In this document: piece by piece, positions 61,355 to 64,000 of the stretch
How the letters are laid out: each line of letters begins with the position of its first letter
Position numbering within the stretch: position 1 is the first letter of the stretch
Origin: Pseudooceanicola onchidii
GTDB taxonomy: Bacteria; Pseudomonadota; Alphaproteobacteria; Rhodobacterales; Rhodobacteraceae
Assembly (NCBI RefSeq): GCF_004959925.1
Contig: NZ_SPUW01000002.1
Span: 434,001-498,000, forward strand
Direction of reading: 5' to 3'
DNA length: 64,000 bases
Notes under the pieces: generated by a model
Told to the model about the DNA's origin: nothing
Seen by the model: the letters and a program-made list of their open reading frames with translations, nothing else
The model's database searches: none
Translations under genes and position numbers: made by a program

Positions 61355-63055
61355 ATGACCCAACCCCTGTCCGATCTCATCTCGCAAGGGCGTGGCGATG
61401 CGCCTGCCGACCTGGTGCTGCGCGGCGGCAGGGTCTGGGACATGGTCACGGGCGACATGATCGACGGCGACGTGGCGATCTGCGGTGATACGATTGTCGG
61501 GATCGGCGCGGACTACGAGGGTCGGCGCGTTCTGGATGTCGCCGGTCTTACGCTGGTCCCTGGGTTCATCGACACGCATCTGCATATCGAAAGCTCTCTG
61601 GTGACGCCGCATGAATTCGACCGCTGCGTCGGGCCGCGTGGCGTGACGACGGCAATCTGCGACCCGCACGAGATTGCCAACGTGATCGGCGTCGAAGGCA
61701 TTCAGTATTTTCTGAATTCTGCAACGGAAACGGTGATGGACATCCGGGTCAACCTTTCGTCCTGCGTGCCGTCGTCGCACATGGAAACCGCCGGGACGCG
61801 GATCGAGGCCGAGGATCTGGTGCCGATGATGGATCATCCTCAGGTTATCGGACTGGCAGAGTTCATGAATTATCCGGGGGTTATCTTTCAGGACCCCGTT
61901 TGCATGGCCAAGCTTGAGGCCTTTCGCGGCCGTCACATCGACGGGCACTGTCCACAGCTGATCGGCAAGGGCCTGAACGCCTATGTCAGCGCCGGCATCC
62001 GGACCGAACACGAGGCGACCACGGCCGAAGAGGCGCGGGAGAAGCTGCAGAAGGGGATGCGCGTTCTGATCCGCGAGGGATCGGTGTCGAAGGATCTTCA
62101 CGCGCTTCAGGAATTGCTGACGGATGTGACATCCGCCTACATGTGCCTGTGCACCGACGACCGGAACCCGCTGGACATCGCCGAACACGGGCACCTGGAT
62201 TACATGATCCGCGAACTCATCCGGCTGGGCCGGTCGCCGCTGGCCGTCTATCGCGCGGCGTCTCTGTCGGCGGCCGAGGCCTTCGGACTGAAAGATCGCG
62301 GCCAGATTGCGCCGGGCAAGAGGGCCGATATCGTCTGCCTGTCCGACGTGACGGATTGCCGGGCGCAGATGGTGTTGTCGGGCGGGGTCGTGATGGATGA
62401 TGCGGCCTTTGCGGCGCGCAGGATCACGCCGCCGGTCGGACAGGGATCGGTCAAGATCGCGCGGATCAGTGCCGACCAGTTCCGCACCGGGGGCAATCGG
62501 ACGAAGACCGACGTGATCGGCATCCTCCCCGGCAAGATCATCACCGAACATCTGAGCGAAGAGATCGCGATCACCGATGGCGACAAGCGCCCCGATCTGG
62601 ACCGTGACCTGGTGAAGATCGCAGTGATCGAACGGCACGGGGTGAACGGCAATGTCGCCACGGGGTTCGTGAAAGGCTTCGGGCTGAAAGGTGGGGCCAT
62701 CGCCTCGACCGTCTGTCACGATCACCACAATATCGCGGTGGTGGGGGCGGATTACGCGGACATGGCGTTTGCGGCCAACCGGCTGGCCGAACTGCAGGGC
62801 GGGTTCGTCGTGGTGCGGGACGGGACCGTGCTGGCAGAACTCGCGCTTCCGGTGGCGGGCCTGATGTCGGACCGCCCGTTCGAAGAGGTGCACGACCGCC
62901 TGATCGACCTGCGCAAGGCCGCGAAATCCCTGGGCGTCACGCTGGACGAACCCTTCCTGCAACTGGCCTTCCTTGCGCTGCCGGTGATCCCTGCGCTGAA
63001 GATCACCGATCGCGGCATGGTCGACGTGGTGAAGTTCGAAATCATCCCCGGGTGA
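61355..63055 (+). CDS. ade: Adenine deaminase (Ade/amidohydrolase type)
   Basis: A 566-residue amidohydrolase converting adenine to hypoxanthine, purine salvage. The metal site is in [22 protein letters not shown] (HxH), followed by [23 protein letters not shown] and [21 protein letters not shown]. The C-terminal half has the family segment [13 protein letters not shown]. Start 61355 has GAGG upstream and gives the usual length. The FAH-family gene is divergent; a FadJ-type gene follows 167 bases later. Confidence 0.95.
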   Translation: MTQPLSDLISQGRGDAPADLVLRGGRVWDMVTGDMIDGDVAICGDTIVGIGADYEGRRVLDVAGLTLVPGFIDTHLHIESSLVTPHEFDRCVGPRGVTTAICDPHEIANVIGVEGIQYFLNSATETVMDIRVNLSSCVPSSHMETAGTRIEAEDLVPMMDHPQVIGLAEFMNYPGVIFQDPVCMAKLEAFRGRHIDGHCPQLIGKGLNAYVSAGIRTEHEATTAEEAREKLQKGMRVLIREGSVSKDLHALQELLTDVTSAYMCLCTDDRNPLDIAEHGHLDYMIRELIRLGRSPLAVYRAASLSAAEAFGLKDRGQIAPGKRADIVCLSDVTDCRAQMVLSGGVVMDDAAFAARRITPPVGQGSVKIARISADQFRTGGNRTKTDVIGILPGKIITEHLSEEIAITDGDKRPDLDRDLVKIAVIERHGVNGNVATGFVKGFGLKGGAIASTVCHDHHNIAVVGADYADMAFAANRLAELQGGFVVVRDGTVLAELALPVAGLMSDRPFEEVHDRLIDLRKAAKSLGVTLDEPFLQLAFLALPVIPALKITDRGMVDVVKFEIIPG

Positions 63056-63064
63056 CGCAGCGGC

Positions 63065-63089
63065 GTTTTGCAATTCTGCTCTGCAAAAC
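63065..63089. promoter_or_regulatory. Operator-like palindrome upstream of the FadJ-type gene
   Basis: GTTTTGCA (63065-63072), nine-base spacer, TGCAAAAC (63082-63089). It lies 15 bases before the -35 box, suiting a regulator, activator or repressor. TTTGC/GCAAA motifs are known from acyl-CoA-responsive regulators in this group; which one binds here is not known. Confidence 0.5.
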
Positions 63090-63103
63090 ACTTTTCCACT
63101 GGA

Positions 63104-63132
63104 TTGACCTCAGGGGATGCGGCCCTTACCTT
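63104..63132 (+). promoter_or_regulatory. Promoter for the FadJ-type gene
   Basis: TTGACC (63104-63109) and TACCTT (63127-63132) are 17 bases apart, about 85 bases before the ATG at 63223. Confidence 0.55.
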
Positions 63133-63222
63133 TCGGCCCGATGAGGGAGGATGGAACCGGCGGCCGCAAGGCGCGCGGTGGTCCCCCGTTGATGTAAACC
63201 CGTTTTGCCCGAGGGGACTACC

Positions 63223-64000
63223 ATGGCCGAATCCAACGCAACCAGCGACGTCGTCAGCTACGGATACGAAGGGGAGGTCGCGCTGGTCTGTGTCGACAAC
63301 CCGCCGGTGAACGCCACCGGGATCGCCGTGCGGCAGGGCTTGGTCGATGCCTTCAAGGCGATCAACGACGAAGGCAAGGCCAAGGCGATCGCGCTGTATT
63401 GTGCCGGGCGGACCTTCATCGCGGGGGCCGACATCCGCGAATTCGGCCAGCCGCGCAAGGATCCGTCGCTGCCCGAGGTCTGCAATGCGCTCGAGGCCTC
63501 GGCCATTCCGACCGTATCGGTGATCCACGGCACCGCGCTTGGCGGCGGTTACGAGGTGGCGCTGGCCACCCACGCCCGCGTGGCGCTCAAGGGGGCCAAG
63601 TTCGGCCTGCCCGAAGTGCTGCTGGGCATCATCCCCGGCGCCGGCGGCACGCAGCGCCTGCCGCGCCTGTCGGGCATTCCCTTCACGCTGGACATCGCCG
63701 TGTCGGGCCGGCACGCCAAGGTCGAAGAGGGCGTCGACAAGGGCGCCATCGACCGCGTGGTCGAGGCCGGTGATCCGCGCGACATCGCGATCGCCATGGG
63801 GCAGGAGGTCATCGCGGGCACCCTGCCGACCCGTCGCACCGGCGACATCGACGTGACCCCGGACGAGGCGGCGATCAATTCGACCCTCGCCATGGTCGAG
63901 AAGAAGAACCCGCACCTGATCAACCTCGCGGAATGCGTCAAGGCCATCGCGGCCTCGACCAAGCCGCTGATGGAAGGTCTGGCGGAAGAGCGCGAGCGCA
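63223..64000 (+). CDS. FadJ-type multifunctional enoyl-CoA hydratase/3-hydroxyacyl-CoA dehydrogenase, 3' partial
   Basis: The open frame runs from the ATG at 63223 off the right edge. The visible 259 residues are a crotonase domain: VALVCVDNPPVNATGIAVRQGL, the oxyanion loop GRTFIAGADIREFG, GTALGGGYEVALATHARVAL, and PEVLLGIIPGAGGTQRLPRL with the conserved Glu positions; the linker TRRTGDIDVTPDEAAI follows. In family members this leads to an NAD-binding dehydrogenase domain (expected beyond the window). It should catalyse two beta-oxidation steps. GAGGGGA precedes the ATG. Confidence 0.9.
   Translation, partial: MAESNATSDVVSYGYEGEVALVCVDNPPVNATGIAVRQGLVDAFKAINDEGKAKAIALYCAGRTFIAGADIREFGQPRKDPSLPEVCNALEASAIPTVSVIHGTALGGGYEVALATHARVALKGAKFGLPEVLLGIIPGAGGTQRLPRLSGIPFTLDIAVSGRHAKVEEGVDKGAIDRVVEAGDPRDIAIAMGQEVIAGTLPTRRTGDIDVTPDEAAINSTLAMVEKKNPHLINLAECVKAIAASTKPLMEGLAEERER

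Noticed and set aside
60518-63091. An 857-codon open frame on the minus strand covering adenine deaminase
   Set aside because: It is the antisense of ade joined in frame to the real FAH-family gene (60518-61210). High GC at third positions removes stops on the opposite strand; the antisense part shows no domain.
1-64000. Search for tRNA genes, insertion sequences, CRISPR arrays or prophage genes
   Set aside because: No cloverleaf with a TTCGA-type arm, no terminal inverted repeats with transposase, no regularly spaced repeats, and no phage structural or integrase genes were seen.

Overview
The window reads as one contiguous piece of a high-GC chromosome from an alphaproteobacterium, most likely a member of the Rhodobacteraceae (roseobacter/Rhodobacter group). 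The pointers are the petP-petR regulator pair, the pmbA / CysQ-like / DUF4170 / waaA-like / lpxK cluster, the rpoZ-relA-DUF2062-pdxJ ... acpS-lepB-rnc ... era-DUF1491 ... recO chain, a Rhodobacter-type porin, and a dispersed intergenic repeat with paired GC hairpins. The genus cannot be fixed from the sequence alone. Gene density is high and no gap exceeds 300 bases. I see no tRNA or rRNA gene, insertion sequence, prophage, CRISPR array or secretion island.

Region 1 (1-6.6 kb): end of a class III aminotransferase followed by a PotABCD-like ABC importer, with a DUF1330 gene between the binding protein and the permeases. Both permeases are unusual: one carries about 235 extra extracytoplasmic residues, the other a glycine-rich multi-helix N-terminal extension. 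Region 2 (6.6-14.0 kb): ohrR/ohr peroxide switch with two operators, ilvE back-to-back with petP-petR, an HDAC-like deacetylase, and the isoprenoid set xseB-ispA-dxs. Region 3 (14.0-22.0 kb, minus): exoD, an SDR, lpxK, a waaA-like gene, DUF4170, a CysQ-like phosphatase, pmbA and a DUF2125 protein. Region 4 (22-31.3 kb): SDR plus crotonase, a small HNH protein, a TIGR03862 flavoprotein, a GST, the operon leuS-lptE-holA, and a glycosyltransferase.

Region 5 (31.3-42.3 kb): DUF3576 lipoprotein, major porin, YggS, an L,D-transpeptidase-like gene coupled to ribA, a CenR-like response regulator followed by a candidate small RNA, an EamA exporter, a PatB-type lyase, three tandem deformylase genes with fmt, and two membrane-protein genes. 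Region 6 (42.3-57.6 kb): rnhA, a methyltransferase, LysE/TetR, then the conserved chain recO, era, rnc, lepB, acpS, pdxJ, relA, rpoZ, folK on the minus strand, broken at three places by unrelated genes (a Pr6Pr protein; an SNase and an EEP nuclease; a deaminase, a small ORF and a LysR). Region 7 (57.7-64 kb): NYN-domain protein, a DUF1772/TetR pair with twin operators, ispH, an FAH-family hydrolase, adenine deaminase, and the start of a FadJ-type beta-oxidation enzyme that runs off the end.

Most of the window is housekeeping: cell envelope (lpxK, lptE, lepB, exoD, porin), translation (leuS, def, fmt, era, rnc, relA), isoprenoids (ispA, dxs, ispH) and cofactors (ribA, pdxJ, folK, acpS). I found no clearly new multi-gene system. 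The best leads are the enlarged polyamine-type permeases, the third deformylase paralogue that has lost both a metal ligand and the catalytic glutamate, a WaaA-like protein lacking the expected catalytic Glu and membrane anchor, and an unannotated CCUCC-containing small RNA candidate at 36.24-36.33 kb.
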